From Paenibacillus nuruki (GTDB lineage: Bacteria; Bacillota; Bacilli; Paenibacillales; Paenibacillaceae): a DNA stretch of 64,000 nucleotides. Numbering within the stretch: position 1 is the stretch's first letter; every line of letters starts with the position of its first letter. Under the pieces are notes generated by a model. It saw only the letters and a program-made list of their open reading frames with translations, made no database searches and was not told where the DNA came from. The stretch is from assembly GCF_001721045.1 (NCBI RefSeq), contig NZ_MDER01000060.1, positions 1-64,000 on the forward strand. Reading direction: 5' to 3'. The position numbers were made by a program, and so were the translations under genes. Shown one piece after another: positions 44,232 through 56,422 of this stretch.

Positions 44232-45113
44232 TTATACACGACCTACGTCATTGACTGTTTTGTCTAAGCTTTTATCGTAAAATTGTACGATCTTCTGATT
44301 TGCTTCATATGCACGAAGGGCTGCTGTCAAATCAACCATTGAAGCGGCTGCATCTACTGTAGAACCTTCCAAGTACCCTTGGCGAACTTCTACATTGTCG
44401 CCTGCTTGTAATTGTCTTACACCTGCTGTAGCTGGATCTGTTACACGGAACAATCCATCACCTGCACGAGTCATCTGACCCGGTAGATTCACAACAGAAA
44501 TGCCTAAGCGTCCAACTGTCGCACCATTGATCTTGGTTGTAATATTTCCTCTTGAATCAAAATTATAATCATCAATCGAACCACGAAGTGTAATCGGATT
44601 ACCGGTTGCCCCTAATACTTGGTTACCGGTTGATGTTAATAATTGTCCTGCTGCATTCAATTGAAAATTACCGTCACGAGTATAGCCTGTTTCTCCGGTC
44701 TTACTGGTTGCTGTAAAAAAAGCTTGCGGACGATACGTTACTGTACCATCTTCTGCTACATATTTACCTGAAGCATCGAAAGGAATGTTCTGCTGAGTAG
44801 CCGGGTCTGCCAGATTAATCTCTGACACCAAAGCAAAGTCATCCGCTGAATTCGTCTGACGCATATCACCTTGTACATTCATAGAGATACTTTCTTCTGC
44901 CAGTACACCGGTATTCAAACGACCAATGTTTCGGTTGCTTGATCCTTGATCTCCATTATTTAACGAGATCAACATTTCTGGAAAAGAACGTTCAATACTC
45001 TCTACTTGCTTGTATCCAGGGGTATTTACGTTTGCTATATTTTGCGTCACGGTATCATGGCGACGTTGCTGAGTAATCATACCTGAAGCAGCCGTATATA
45101 AACCTCTTAGCAT
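44232..45113 (-). CDS. flhO: FlhO-type flagellar rod/hook-basal body protein
   Basis: A 293-residue FlgF/FlgG-family protein starting MLRGLYTAASGMITQQRRHD and containing VTQNIANVNTPGYKQ and the C-terminal DAAASMVDLTAALRAYEANQK. It forms part of the rod through the envelope. AAAGGAG lies upstream of the ATG. First gene of flhO-flhP-epuA-like, with a sigma-D promoter overlapping the end of mbl. Confidence 0.94.
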   Translation of the reverse strand: MLRGLYTAASGMITQQRRHDTVTQNIANVNTPGYKQVESIERSFPEMLISLNNGDQGSSNRNIGRLNTGVLAEESISMNVQGDMRQTNSADDFALVSEINLADPATQQNIPFDASGKYVAEDGTVTYRPQAFFTATSKTGETGYTRDGNFQLNAAGQLLTSTGNQVLGATGNPITLRGSIDDYNFDSRGNITTKINGATVGRLGISVVNLPGQMTRAGDGLFRVTDPATAGVRQLQAGDNVEVRQGYLEGSTVDAAASMVDLTAALRAYEANQKIVQFYDKSLDKTVNDVGRV

Positions 45114-45200
45114 TACCGGACACTCCTTTCGTGTTCAATATAGGGGTGATTCTGATTGTTTATATCCAAGTTTCCGTCTCATCATTACATTCTACTACTT

Positions 45201-45228
45201 ATATCGGTTAGACTAGAACTTTTTTTTA
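45201..45228 (-). promoter_or_regulatory. Sigma-D promoter of flhO-flhP
   Basis: TAAA at 45225-45228, 16 bp spacer, ACCGATAT at 45201-45208. The -35 is within the last codons of mbl, so flhO-flhP can be expressed with motility genes independently of mbl. Confidence 0.8.
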
Positions 45229-46211
45229 GAGACTTTGTCCAAATTATTTAACATAATTCCTGTTCCTTTAACAACACAGTGCATTGGATCTTCTGCAACC
45301 AGTACGGGAACATGCAATTCTTGAGATAATAATTCTTCTAATCCGTCCAACATCGCTCCGCCGCCTGTCAAAATAACACCACGGTCAATAATATCTGCTG
45401 ATAATTCTGGAGGAGTCTGTTCGAGCACCGTTTTAGCTGCTGCTACAATCGACAAAATCGTATCGGATAATGCTTCTTGTACTTCACCCGACGAGATGGT
45501 AATTGTTTTAGGTAATCCACTAACGATATCGCGACCACGAATATCCATTTCTCTTTGTAAGCCACCCGGACGTACTGTTGCAATATTAATTTTGATATCT
45601 TCTGCTGTACGTTCACCGATCAGCAATTTATATTTATTTTTGATATGTCTCATGACAGATTCATCGAATTTGTCTCCAGCGACTTTCAGTGATGATGAAG
45701 TTACGATATCCCCCATCGACAATACAGCGATATCTGTTGTACCTCCACCGATATCAATAACCATATTACCACTTGGTTCGAAAATATTCATACCTGCTCC
45801 AATAGCGGCGGCTTTAGGCTCTGCTTCCAAAAATACTTCTTTGGCACCACTACGCTCTGCTGCTTCACGAATCGACTTTTGCTCCACTGAAGTAATATTG
45901 GTAGGTGCACAGATCAGAATACGAGGATGACTATACCAGCTACGAGCGCCTACTTTATTAATAAAATGTTTGAGCATCGTTTCTGTCACTTCAAAATCAG
46001 CGATCACTCCATCACGAAGTGGACGGATAACGACAATATTTTCAGGTGCACGGCCGATCATACGTCTTGCTTCTTCACCTACAGCAAGTACACGCTTAGT
46101 TGTTGTTTCTATAGCGACTACCGAAGGCTCGTCCAAAACGACACCTTTTCCTTTTACATGAATCAAAACATTTGCTGTACCTAAATCAATTCCAATATCC
46201 TTGCTGAACAT
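45213..46211 (-). CDS. mbl: MreB-like actin homologue Mbl
   Basis: A 332-residue MreB/Mbl cytoskeletal ATPase that guides lateral wall synthesis. DIGIDLGTANVLIHVKGKG is phosphate loop 1, VIDIGGGTTDIAV phosphate loop 2 and ILTGGGAMLDGLEELL the adenosine motif. I start at the ATG at 46211 with TGGAGG eight bases upstream; the frame opening at 46253 adds 14 unrelated residues. It is followed by flhO-flhP, as in Bacillus subtilis, so Mbl is more likely than MreB. Confidence 0.95.
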   Translation of the reverse strand: MFSKDIGIDLGTANVLIHVKGKGVVLDEPSVVAIETTTKRVLAVGEEARRMIGRAPENIVVIRPLRDGVIADFEVTETMLKHFINKVGARSWYSHPRILICAPTNITSVEQKSIREAAERSGAKEVFLEAEPKAAAIGAGMNIFEPSGNMVIDIGGGTTDIAVLSMGDIVTSSSLKVAGDKFDESVMRHIKNKYKLLIGERTAEDIKINIATVRPGGLQREMDIRGRDIVSGLPKTITISSGEVQEALSDTILSIVAAAKTVLEQTPPELSADIIDRGVILTGGGAMLDGLEELLSQELHVPVLVAEDPMHCVVKGTGIMLNNLDKVSKKKF

Positions 46212-46479
46212 ATCAAGAGCCTCCAAAAGTTCGTATTTCCGGTAACAAAGCACCGTCCGTTATTTTATGCTTTTACATCATCTGAGAGCCTATTCACTGG
46301 TTATGTTTGAAATGTTAACGAATAAACGTTCTCCGGCAACGATCAGTTCAGCGAAAAATATGTATATGTGCCCACTATGAAATGAATGCAAAAGGCTGAC
46401 TTATTAAAATTAGCATAATTACCAAGGGTATTCAACGCCATTGTTCGTCATTTTTGGAAAAGAAAATGTCATATATAAC
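46212..46479 (-). other. Gene-free region between mbl and the murA terminator
   Basis: About 270 bases (372 including the murA terminator and tail) with no credible ORF. TTGAAT, 17 bp and TAATTT around 46410-46440 could be the mbl promoter. spoIID, spoIIQ and spoIIID, usual between murA and mbl in spore-forming Bacillales, are absent and I see no remnant. Confidence 0.5.
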
Positions 46480-46512
46480 AAAAGAGCCAGACTATAATCA
46501 GTCTGACTCTTC
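46480..46512 (-). terminator. Intrinsic terminator of murA
   Basis: AGAGTCAGACT / AGTCTGGCTCT (one wobble) around GATTAT, followed by TTTTGTT on the minus strand. Confidence 0.85.
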
Positions 46513-46583
46513 AATATACGTGAATTACGATATCAAAAGCGATCTAATGTTCGCCTATAGATACATTAAATTCATATACTGTT

Positions 46584-47954
46584 TTATGCGAGTGTAGGTT
46601 GAACATTCAAAGCAGCTGTGTTTACTTTTTCTGTTTTGTCAGAAAAAGCAGCCATTTGTTCTTCTACCGCAGGTGTTGGTTCTTGAGAAGGTTCGGCTTC
46701 TTCCAAGCGCCAAATATCTGCTCCCAATCCAGATAACTTTTCAGCCAAATGTACATATCCACGATCGATATGATGTGTTCCGCTTACTTCAGTTGTTCCT
46801 TCAGAGATCAAACCTGCACAAATCAATGCAGCTCCTGCGCGCAAATCGGTTGAGCATACTTTCGCACCAACAAGACTTGCTCCACCTGTTACGATCGATG
46901 TTCTACCTTCAATACGAATCCCCGCGTTCATCAGGTTGAACTCATCGACATGCATAAAGCGATTTTCAAATACCGTTTCACTGATAATACTTGTTCCTTC
47001 AGAAGCAAGCATTAAAGCCATCATTTGCGCTTGCATATCTGTAGGGAAACCAGGATAAGGTAATGTTTTTAGATCGACAGCACGAAGTGGCTTATCAGCG
47101 ATAACCTGTACTCCGTTCTCATCTGGAATGATTGTAATACCCATCTCTTCCATTTTAGAAATAACAGGACCCAAATGATCAGCAATAGCACCTTCCACGT
47201 ACACGTTACCACCTGTGATAGCAGCGGCAACCATATATGTACCAGCTTCGATACGATCAGGTATAACTGTGTGTACTGTACCGTTAAGAGATTCTACACC
47301 TTCAATACGAATCACGCCTGTACCTGCTCCGCGAACTTTAGCACCCATACTGTTAAGGTAGTTAGCTAAATCTACAATTTCAGGTTCTTTAGCTGCATTC
47401 TCAATCGTTGTAGTACCTTCTGCAAGAGTAGCAGCCATCATAATGTTCTCTGTAGCGCCTACGCTAGCTACGTCAAGATAAATCTTCGCTCCGCGAAGTC
47501 TACCATCACATTTTGCTTCGATGTAGCCTTGCCCCAAATTAATCTCTGCACCCATAGCTTCAAAGCCTTTAAGATGCTGATCAATTGGTCGTGTGCCTAT
47601 TGCACAACCACCAGGTAAAGAAATACGTGTTTTACCTAAGCGAGTCAACAATGGACCCATAACCAAGAAAGAGGCACGCATTTTGCTTACCCATTCGTAC
47701 GGTGCTTCACAAGAAGTTAATTCTTCTGCGTTGACCTGAATCGTCTCGTCTTGGTATGTAACAACCGCTCCTAGCGATTCTAATACCTTACTAATCGTCA
47801 TTACATCGTCAAGAGAAGGTGCGTCATGAATAGTACTTACACCATTTTCTCCAAGTAGTGAGGCAGCAATAATTGGAAGAACAGAATTCTTAGCTCCGCT
47901 AACTTTAACACTTCCTGTTAATCGCTTGCCACCGCGGACGATAAATTTGCTCAT
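46584..47954 (-). CDS. murA: UDP-N-acetylglucosamine 1-carboxyvinyltransferase MurA
   Basis: A 456-residue MurA, which transfers enolpyruvate to UDP-GlcNAc in the first committed step of peptidoglycan synthesis and is the fosfomycin target. KNSVLP near residue 22, catalytic Cys117 in [10 protein letters not shown] and [11 protein letters not shown] are present. The last about 30 residues ([13 protein letters not shown]...) form an acidic, probably disordered extension beyond the usual end. The position after atpC and DUF1146 matches murAA of Bacillus. Confidence 0.96.
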   Translation of the reverse strand: MSKFIVRGGKRLTGSVKVSGAKNSVLPIIAASLLGENGVSTIHDAPSLDDVMTISKVLESLGAVVTYQDETIQVNAEELTSCEAPYEWVSKMRASFLVMGPLLTRLGKTRISLPGGCAIGTRPIDQHLKGFEAMGAEINLGQGYIEAKCDGRLRGAKIYLDVASVGATENIMMAATLAEGTTTIENAAKEPEIVDLANYLNSMGAKVRGAGTGVIRIEGVESLNGTVHTVIPDRIEAGTYMVAAAITGGNVYVEGAIADHLGPVISKMEEMGITIIPDENGVQVIADKPLRAVDLKTLPYPGFPTDMQAQMMALMLASEGTSIISETVFENRFMHVDEFNLMNAGIRIEGRTSIVTGGASLVGAKVCSTDLRAGAALICAGLISEGTTEVSGTHHIDRGYVHLAEKLSGLGADIWRLEEAEPSQEPTPAVEEQMAAFSDKTEKVNTAALNVQPTLA

Positions 47955-48201
47955 TAGGGTTCCCTCCGCGCGTCATTTTGCTTATCCGGCATTACACAAT
48001 GACGAATCTAATCCAGCTGAACATAGTTGCATACAGACGCTAGTGATGTCTGTTATCTCATCTCATTCATCTTCTTAGATTCGTGTGATTGTACAATACC
48101 CTATTGCATAAATTTTAGTTTTTAATGTAGTAGGTGAGAATCATACAACCGTTGGTTTTCAAATAAATAGTCTAACACACTTATAACCACACTGTTCACA
48201 T

Positions 48202-48450
48202 TCAAAACATAAATCGGATAGACTGTGTCCAGCGGATATAATCCAGCAGGAAATTAGATACGAAATGTCCTAGCACGATGGCAAATAACAAATGAAGCAA
48301 TTTACCAGCTGCGCTTTTGGGATAACGAATCAATAGATCGAGTTTTAAATTTTGCAATGCCCACCAGGACAAACCAATACAAAGGAGCGATATGAATATG
48401 GATAGTAAACCGTTCACACCGACAGCGGACACTGTATCTACCGTACTCAT
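48202..48450 (-). CDS. DUF1146 (YwzB) membrane protein
   Basis: An 82-residue protein with two hydrophobic segments (about 12-32 and 50-70) and the conserved ending VSNFLLDYIRWTQSIRFMF. DUF1146 proteins occur between atpC and murA throughout Bacillales; function unknown. AAAGGAGG lies somewhat far (about 13 bases) from the ATG. Confidence 0.88.
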   Translation of the reverse strand: MSTVDTVSAVGVNGLLSIFISLLCIGLSWWALQNLKLDLLIRYPKSAAGKLLHLLFAIVLGHFVSNFLLDYIRWTQSIRFMF

Positions 48451-48782
48451 TGTTGAAATAGCTCCCTCCTTTATTGCTTACTGATGAATCATCCTTTTAT
48501 GCGGACTATTCTATAATACTTGCCAAGCGTTAAAGAATCTAGTCCCAAATTTACAAAAATCAGCATTTTCTTGTCATATTAGTGTTATTTCAGAAAATAA
48601 GTGCATACTTAAAGCATTTTTCTCAGCAAATAAATAAATAGTTACTGAAAAGGAAATGCGTGGGGTACGCCTAAAGACCTAACCTAATTCTCAAATTCAA
48701 TGATTTCTAACATAAATGTCCAAACTTATATGATTAAAATGAACTCAACTATAATAGCACAAGCCATTTTTATAGACAAACT
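48451..48782 (-). other. Gene-free region between DUF1146 and atpC
   Basis: About 330 A/T-rich bases, plus the atpC terminator. A short GC-rich patch near 48656-48680 includes GCGTGGGGTACGC, which could fold into a small stem. No ORF or recognised RNA. Confidence 0.4.
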
Positions 48783-48820
48783 AAAAATAAAAACCGGACC
48801 CAAGAATAGCGGCCCGGTTA
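48783..48820 (-). terminator. Intrinsic terminator of the atp operon
   Basis: AACCGGGCC / GGTCCGGTT (with a bulge) followed by TTTATTTTTAG on the minus strand, just after the atpC stop. Confidence 0.85.
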
Positions 48821-48827
48821 TATCCAT

Positions 48828-49250
48828 TTAACGGTTCTCACCTGATGAAGATACTTTAAGACGATTCATAGCTCGTTGTAAAGCAAGTTCAGCCCGGCGG
48901 AAGTCAATGTGATCTTGAGTCGATTTGTTGTTGAGACGGCGCTCAGCACGTTCTTTTGCTGCTCTCGCACGCTCAATATCAATATTGTTTGGCAATTCTG
49001 CACTGTCTGCCAAGACAACAACTTTATCAGCACGGACTTCTAGAAACCCACTTTGAATAGCTACCACTGTTTCTTTGCCATTGACTTTGTACACCAATGG
49101 AGCGACTTGTAGTGGAGTAACCATCGGAATGTGACCTGCTAGAATCCCAAGTTGACCTTCTACACCTGTGGCTCTTAATTGATCCACCTGTTCGGAAAAC
49201 ACCAGACGTTCAGGTGTTACAATTTCCAATAGAAACGTGCTCACTTTCAT
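48828..49250 (-). CDS. atpC: ATP synthase F1 epsilon subunit
   Basis: A 140-residue epsilon subunit of the central stalk. LEIVTPERLVFSEQVDQLRA and GQLGILAGHIPMVTPL mark the N-terminal beta domain; the C-terminal two-helix hairpin (ERARAAKERAERRLNNK) is the inhibitory part. Last gene of the atp operon. Confidence 0.97.
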   Translation of the reverse strand: MKVSTFLLEIVTPERLVFSEQVDQLRATGVEGQLGILAGHIPMVTPLQVAPLVYKVNGKETVVAIQSGFLEVRADKVVVLADSAELPNNIDIERARAAKERAERRLNNKSTQDHIDFRRAELALQRAMNRLKVSSSGENR

Positions 49251-49278
49251 CCCTCCTCACGTTTTGCAGGCATATAAT

Positions 49279-50763
<1,485 letters not shown>

Positions 50764-50773
50764 TTAAGCTCTA

Positions 50774-51643
50774 TTAGCCTTGTGCATTCGCTCCAGCGAC
50801 AATCTCTGTGATCTCTTGTGTAATCGATGCCTGACGGGCACGGTTATAGACAAGTCTTAGATCTTTGATCATTTGAGATGCATTCTTCGTTGCGCTACCC
50901 ATGGCTGTCATTCTAGCACCCTGCTCACTTGCTTTACCTTCGAGCAAAGCGTTATAGATCAGTGTCTGTGCATATTTTGGCAAAAGAACTTCCAATACGC
51001 CTTCTGCAGAAGGTTCGTATTCGTAGCTTGCTTTAAGTTTATCTTCTTGCGCCACTTCTACCGATTCCATTGGTAACAAACGAGTGGAGTTCGGAACTTG
51101 TGTTAGTGCATTGATAAACTGGTTATAACATAAGTAAAGCTCATCGTATCTGCCTTCTTCGTATCCTTTAACAGCATCGTATGCTATGGATTTGATATCG
51201 GCATAGGTCGGAAAGTCTGTCAATTCTGTCACAGCATCTGTAATCGGAAGATTACGACGACGGAAGTAATCGCGTCCTTTACGTCCAATGATGAACAATT
51301 CGTACTGATCTGTCGATGTATGATTTTCCTTGATCTTATTACTAACATGTTTGAGCATGTTGGCATTATAACCACCCGCAAGTCCACGGTCGGAAGTCAC
51401 TACGAGATAAGCGATCCGTTTGACTGGACGCTTCTCCAACATCGGATGATATACACCTCTTGTTCCAGAAGCAATACTCGCAACCACTTCACGCAATTTA
51501 TCGGAATATGGACGTGCTGCTTGTGCCTTCTCTTGAGCTTTACGAAGTTTGGAAGCCGCAACCATTTCCATTGCTTTAGTGATTTGTCTTGTATTTTCTA
51601 CGCTTTTAATCTGACGTTTGATCTCGCGCATACCTTTAGCCAT
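50774..51643 (-). CDS. atpG: ATP synthase F1 gamma subunit
   Basis: A 289-residue gamma subunit of the rotor shaft. The N-terminal coiled coil (MREIKRQIKSVENTRQITKA) and C-terminal helix (RARQASITQEITEIVAGANA) pack inside the alpha-beta ring. Between atpA and atpD as usual. Confidence 0.97.
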   Translation of the reverse strand: MAKGMREIKRQIKSVENTRQITKAMEMVAASKLRKAQEKAQAARPYSDKLREVVASIASGTRGVYHPMLEKRPVKRIAYLVVTSDRGLAGGYNANMLKHVSNKIKENHTSTDQYELFIIGRKGRDYFRRRNLPITDAVTELTDFPTYADIKSIAYDAVKGYEEGRYDELYLCYNQFINALTQVPNSTRLLPMESVEVAQEDKLKASYEYEPSAEGVLEVLLPKYAQTLIYNALLEGKASEQGARMTAMGSATKNASQMIKDLRLVYNRARQASITQEITEIVAGANAQG

Positions 51644-51778
51644 ATGATTTCACCACCTTAACCCTCTGAAAACAAGTTCAAAGTTGTTTCCTGAATCATG
51701 GTTGACCACAGTCCGACAGATTGGCTATCGGAGCTGTAGCAACTTCATTACAGAACATCTATTTTGGATCAAATGAAC

Positions 51779-53308
<1,530 letters not shown>

Positions 53309-53857
53309 CTACTGTGCTTGTCTTTGAAAAGACTTTTCCAGACGGTTAAGCTTGCCTGAAAGACTTCCATCGTACAGCATGTCTCCGATGACGACTTTAA
53401 GTCCGCCAAGAAGAGTTTTGTCTACAATATTTTGCACACGAATTCGTTTGCCTGATAGTTGTCCGAATCTAGCAATGACTTCTGCTTGCTCACGCTCATC
53501 TAAAGGATAAGGTGTATATACAAAAGCATCGACTACTTTAAGAGTTCTACTTACGATCTCAGTGTAACTATTTAACAACTCGCCAAATATTCCATATCTT
53601 CCACGTTCGATCAACAATGTAATGGTATGAATTAACGGTTGTGATACTTTGCCTGCAAAAGCAGTTTCGATCACACGACGTTTATCTTCAAAAGATACAT
53701 TTGGTGTTGCTATAAAATTGCGAAGATCTGCATCTTGTGCAAAAGCTTCAACAATTGCTTTTAGTTCTTGTTCCGTCTCTTCTACAGCGCCATTTTCAGA
53801 TGCAGCTTCGAAAAGGGCTTTGGCATAACGCGTAGATACTACTGTATCCCGGCTCAT
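53309..53857 (-). CDS. atpH: ATP synthase F1 delta subunit
   Basis: A 182-residue delta subunit (OSCP equivalent) joining F1 to the peripheral stalk. STRYAKALFEAASENG at the start and the C-terminal VDKTLLGGLKVVIGDMLYDGS-like motif (DKTLLGGLKVVIGD) are conserved. The ATG overlaps the atpF stop by four bases (ATGA). Confidence 0.96.
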   Translation of the reverse strand: MSRDTVVSTRYAKALFEAASENGAVEETEQELKAIVEAFAQDADLRNFIATPNVSFEDKRRVIETAFAGKVSQPLIHTITLLIERGRYGIFGELLNSYTEIVSRTLKVVDAFVYTPYPLDEREQAEVIARFGQLSGKRIRVQNIVDKTLLGGLKVVIGDMLYDGSLSGKLNRLEKSFQRQAQ

Positions 53858-54339
53858 TGTCTAATCCCTACTTCTTTCAGATAGTTGTCAACCAACTGAT
53901 CTTGGGCTTTGGCATCCACTTCTCTTTCCAGTACTTTAGAAGCGATCTGTACAGAGACGGCGCCGATTTCACTGCGAAGTGCAGCAACAGCTTTATTTTT
54001 CTCGCTTTCGATTTCACGAGCCGCTTCTTCTTTAAGACGCGTCGTTTCCTCTTTAGCTTGAGTAATTAATTGTTCAGCTTGACGATTACTTGTCTGACGG
54101 GATTGCTCAATAATATCTTGAGCGTCCTTACGTGCTTGTTGAAGTGCAGCTTTTTGGTCTTCGACATATTGAGCTGCTTGACTGCGTGTTAATGCAGCTT
54201 CATCCATTTGCTGTTTAACCAGCTCACGTCTTTTCTCCATGACAGAGAACAATGGACCGAATGCATAACGACTTAATAACCAATATAAAATCAAGAAAGC
54301 AATAATTGTAACTACAAGACTGCTCCATACAAAATGCAA
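53854..54339 (-). CDS. atpF: ATP synthase Fo b subunit
   Basis: A 161-residue b subunit: one N-terminal membrane helix (residues about 5-25, SLVVTIIAFLILYWLLS) and a long charged coiled coil forming the stator. The start is TTG, nine bases after AAGGAG, as no ATG fits. It follows atpE after a 107-base gap with a strong hairpin. Confidence 0.95.
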   Translation of the reverse strand: MHFVWSSLVVTIIAFLILYWLLSRYAFGPLFSVMEKRRELVKQQMDEAALTRSQAAQYVEDQKAALQQARKDAQDIIEQSRQTSNRQAEQLITQAKEETTRLKEEAAREIESEKNKAVAALRSEIGAVSVQIASKVLEREVDAKAQDQLVDNYLKEVGIRQ

Positions 54340-54393
54340 ATCAGCTCACTCCTTCCTCAAAACATCTAAATAATTCTCAGGTACCCTGCACGC

Positions 54394-54430
54394 TAAAAAG
54401 AAGGCGCGGATGGCTGTGGCCTTCCCCGCC
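54394..54430 (-). terminator. Terminator-like hairpin between atpE and atpF
   Basis: Twelve bases from the atpE stop, GGCGGGGAAGGC / GCCATCCGCGCC pairs nearly throughout (two mismatches) around CACA and is followed by TTCTTTTTAG on the minus strand. It fits an attenuating terminator or an mRNA-processing barrier inside the atp operon. Confidence 0.6.
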
Positions 54431-54446
54431 AATGTGTGTGCTTGAT

Positions 54447-54671
<225 letters not shown>

Positions 54672-54816
54672 TTAAAAATCCTCCTTAAAGATATGTGAGA
54701 TAGTAAATTTATATTGAGCTCGGTATGAAGGTTATCCTACTTCCGAACTTTGAACCCTTACACAGTGACTGATGATACCAACTATTCAAAAGTTGCCGAA
54801 ACGTGCCGATAGTATT

Positions 54817-55611
54817 TTAGTGATCTTCTTCCGTCTCTAGTGACTGTGATATGTATACCATAGCCAGGATCGTGAAGACAAAGGCTTGGATAGAGCCAAC
54901 AAATATACTGAATCCTTGCCATACAATAAGACCTACAACCGAAGCGATTGCTCCGTACCATACGCCTGACATTTTAAGTAATACAGCAATAAGAACTTCG
55001 CCGGCAAAAATATTACCGAATAGCCGCATACCGTGTGTCAACAGTTTGGAGAATTGTTCGATCAAGTTGATAGGGAAAAAGAAAAAGAACGGTTTGAAAT
55101 AGTGTTTGAAGTATGACTTCGTATTTCTGACCATACCTAGGTAATGGACAAGAATGAATACGATTAGTGCCAGACCCATCGCTGCTCCAGCATCAGCTGT
55201 AGGTGATTTCCACCAAGCGACTTCCACACCATGACTTCCTTTTGCCAGTCCGTCCACTACAGATGTTAATGGTTGACCAAAAGCTGTAGCTTTTTCTACG
55301 CTTGTATAATCGAACACTAAACCAAATGGAAGCCCAAGCATATTGCTAACAAAGATGAACATAATCAAAGTCAAACCGAGAGAAAGAAAAGGCTTTCCTT
55401 TTTTGTAGTCCATTGTACTGGAAATCAGTCCTTGAACGAATTCTACGACCCATTCCATAAAGTTTTGCAGCTTGCCTGGATTTTCTACCGATAGATTACG
55501 CGTTGCTAGCTTCACTAGAATAAACACTACAGCACAACTAACAATCAACGCAATAATGATAGATAAATCAAAATCGATGCCCCCGACGTTTATCATCGGT
55601 GATTCATGCAT
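54817..55611 (-). CDS. atpB: ATP synthase Fo a subunit
   Basis: A 264-residue polytopic a subunit that forms the proton half-channels. The essential Arg lies in the conserved segment near GMRLFGNIFAGE. I use the ATG at 55611, with AGGGGTG six bases upstream and overlapping the atpI stop; the frame opening at 55677 lies inside atpI. Confidence 0.96.
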   Translation of the reverse strand: MHESPMINVGGIDFDLSIIIALIVSCAVVFILVKLATRNLSVENPGKLQNFMEWVVEFVQGLISSTMDYKKGKPFLSLGLTLIMFIFVSNMLGLPFGLVFDYTSVEKATAFGQPLTSVVDGLAKGSHGVEVAWWKSPTADAGAAMGLALIVFILVHYLGMVRNTKSYFKHYFKPFFFFFPINLIEQFSKLLTHGMRLFGNIFAGEVLIAVLLKMSGVWYGAIASVVGLIVWQGFSIFVGSIQAFVFTILAMVYISQSLETEEDH

Positions 55612-56017
55612 TTTTCTCACCCCTTTCATTATCGGAGTTATCACGCTCATGGCGAGAAAGGAAATAACCGATAACAATTAGCGCGAATGGTGCGAACACC
55701 AAACTGCCAGCTAGGGCATGAATTTCAAACAAATGCGGGAACTCAATAGCAAGTACTACCGCTCCGATCGAAATTGCTGCACGTTGTGCAAACCCTAGAC
55801 CCTTCGGTCCTCTTCTACCTGTTGCTGCTGCTTCAGTCATCATACTTACTTTTTTAGCTAAATATTTGGTGTTGATATAACTGACTGCCGAACCAATGAT
55901 CATCCCAAAAGCAATCGGGCGAGATTGAGGCAGGAATGCAACCGCTACAAAGCAAAGAGCTAGAAAAACAAAGGTAGTCCGGGTCAGCCAATAAATGTAA
56001 CTTGGTATTTCATTCAT
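55604..56017 (-). CDS. atpI: ATP synthase subunit I (AtpI)
   Basis: A 137-residue membrane protein with four hydrophobic segments, of the AtpI family that aids c-ring assembly and is not part of the final enzyme. It overlaps atpZ by eight bases (ATGAATGA) and atpB by eight, so translation of the three is coupled. Confidence 0.9.
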   Translation of the reverse strand: MNEIPSYIYWLTRTTFVFLALCFVAVAFLPQSRPIAFGMIIGSAVSYINTKYLAKKVSMMTEAAATGRRGPKGLGFAQRAAISIGAVVLAIEFPHLFEIHALAGSLVFAPFALIVIGYFLSRHERDNSDNERGEKNA

Positions 56018-56255
56018 TCGTTTCCCCCACTATTTTCTTAATGATAAGAACAATACCGAAAATACCTAGAATCATACCTGCAAGTACTCCGAGTCCGGTT
56101 CCTATTCCTGAACTATTCCATACTTTATCCAGCCAGGAACCGAACCAGAATCCGGCGAGTGTACATACAGCTAAATCTATTCCAATCACACTCACAAGTC
56201 CAACCGCTTTCCACGGGTTTGAACTTGAATTGCTTGATTTGGGTTCATCTGCCAT
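56010..56255 (-). CDS. atpZ: AtpZ-like small membrane protein
   Basis: An 81-residue protein with two membrane helices (about 17-40 and 52-75) and the GFWFGSWLDKVWNSSGIGTGLG hairpin core of the AtpZ/AtpI family (core motif GSWLDKVW). AtpZ and AtpI have been linked to Mg2+ or Ca2+ handling during Fo assembly. The ATG at 56255 has GGAG six bases upstream. First gene of the operon; its promoter lies in the 155-base gap to mnaA. Confidence 0.88.
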   Translation of the reverse strand: MADEPKSSNSSSNPWKAVGLVSVIGIDLAVCTLAGFWFGSWLDKVWNSSGIGTGLGVLAGMILGIFGIVLIIKKIVGETNE

Positions 56256-56422
56256 TCTACACTCCACCCTCGGAATCCCAGTTCATTGTACTGAATCGGC
56301 TAAGCCTTTGTCAAACCATCTTCCTTTAGCGCATTAACGCAAGACTTTCACAGAACATCGTTGATATGAAGCGTTTCATCACACTAACCCTACAGTACCA
56401 CTGTATACTGTGGAATCATTTT

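Noticed and set aside
56395-56420. Near-palindrome CCACTGTATACTGTGG downstream of mnaA
   Set aside because: It has no T tail on either strand, so it is not a terminator, and there is no supporting promoter layout to call it an operator.
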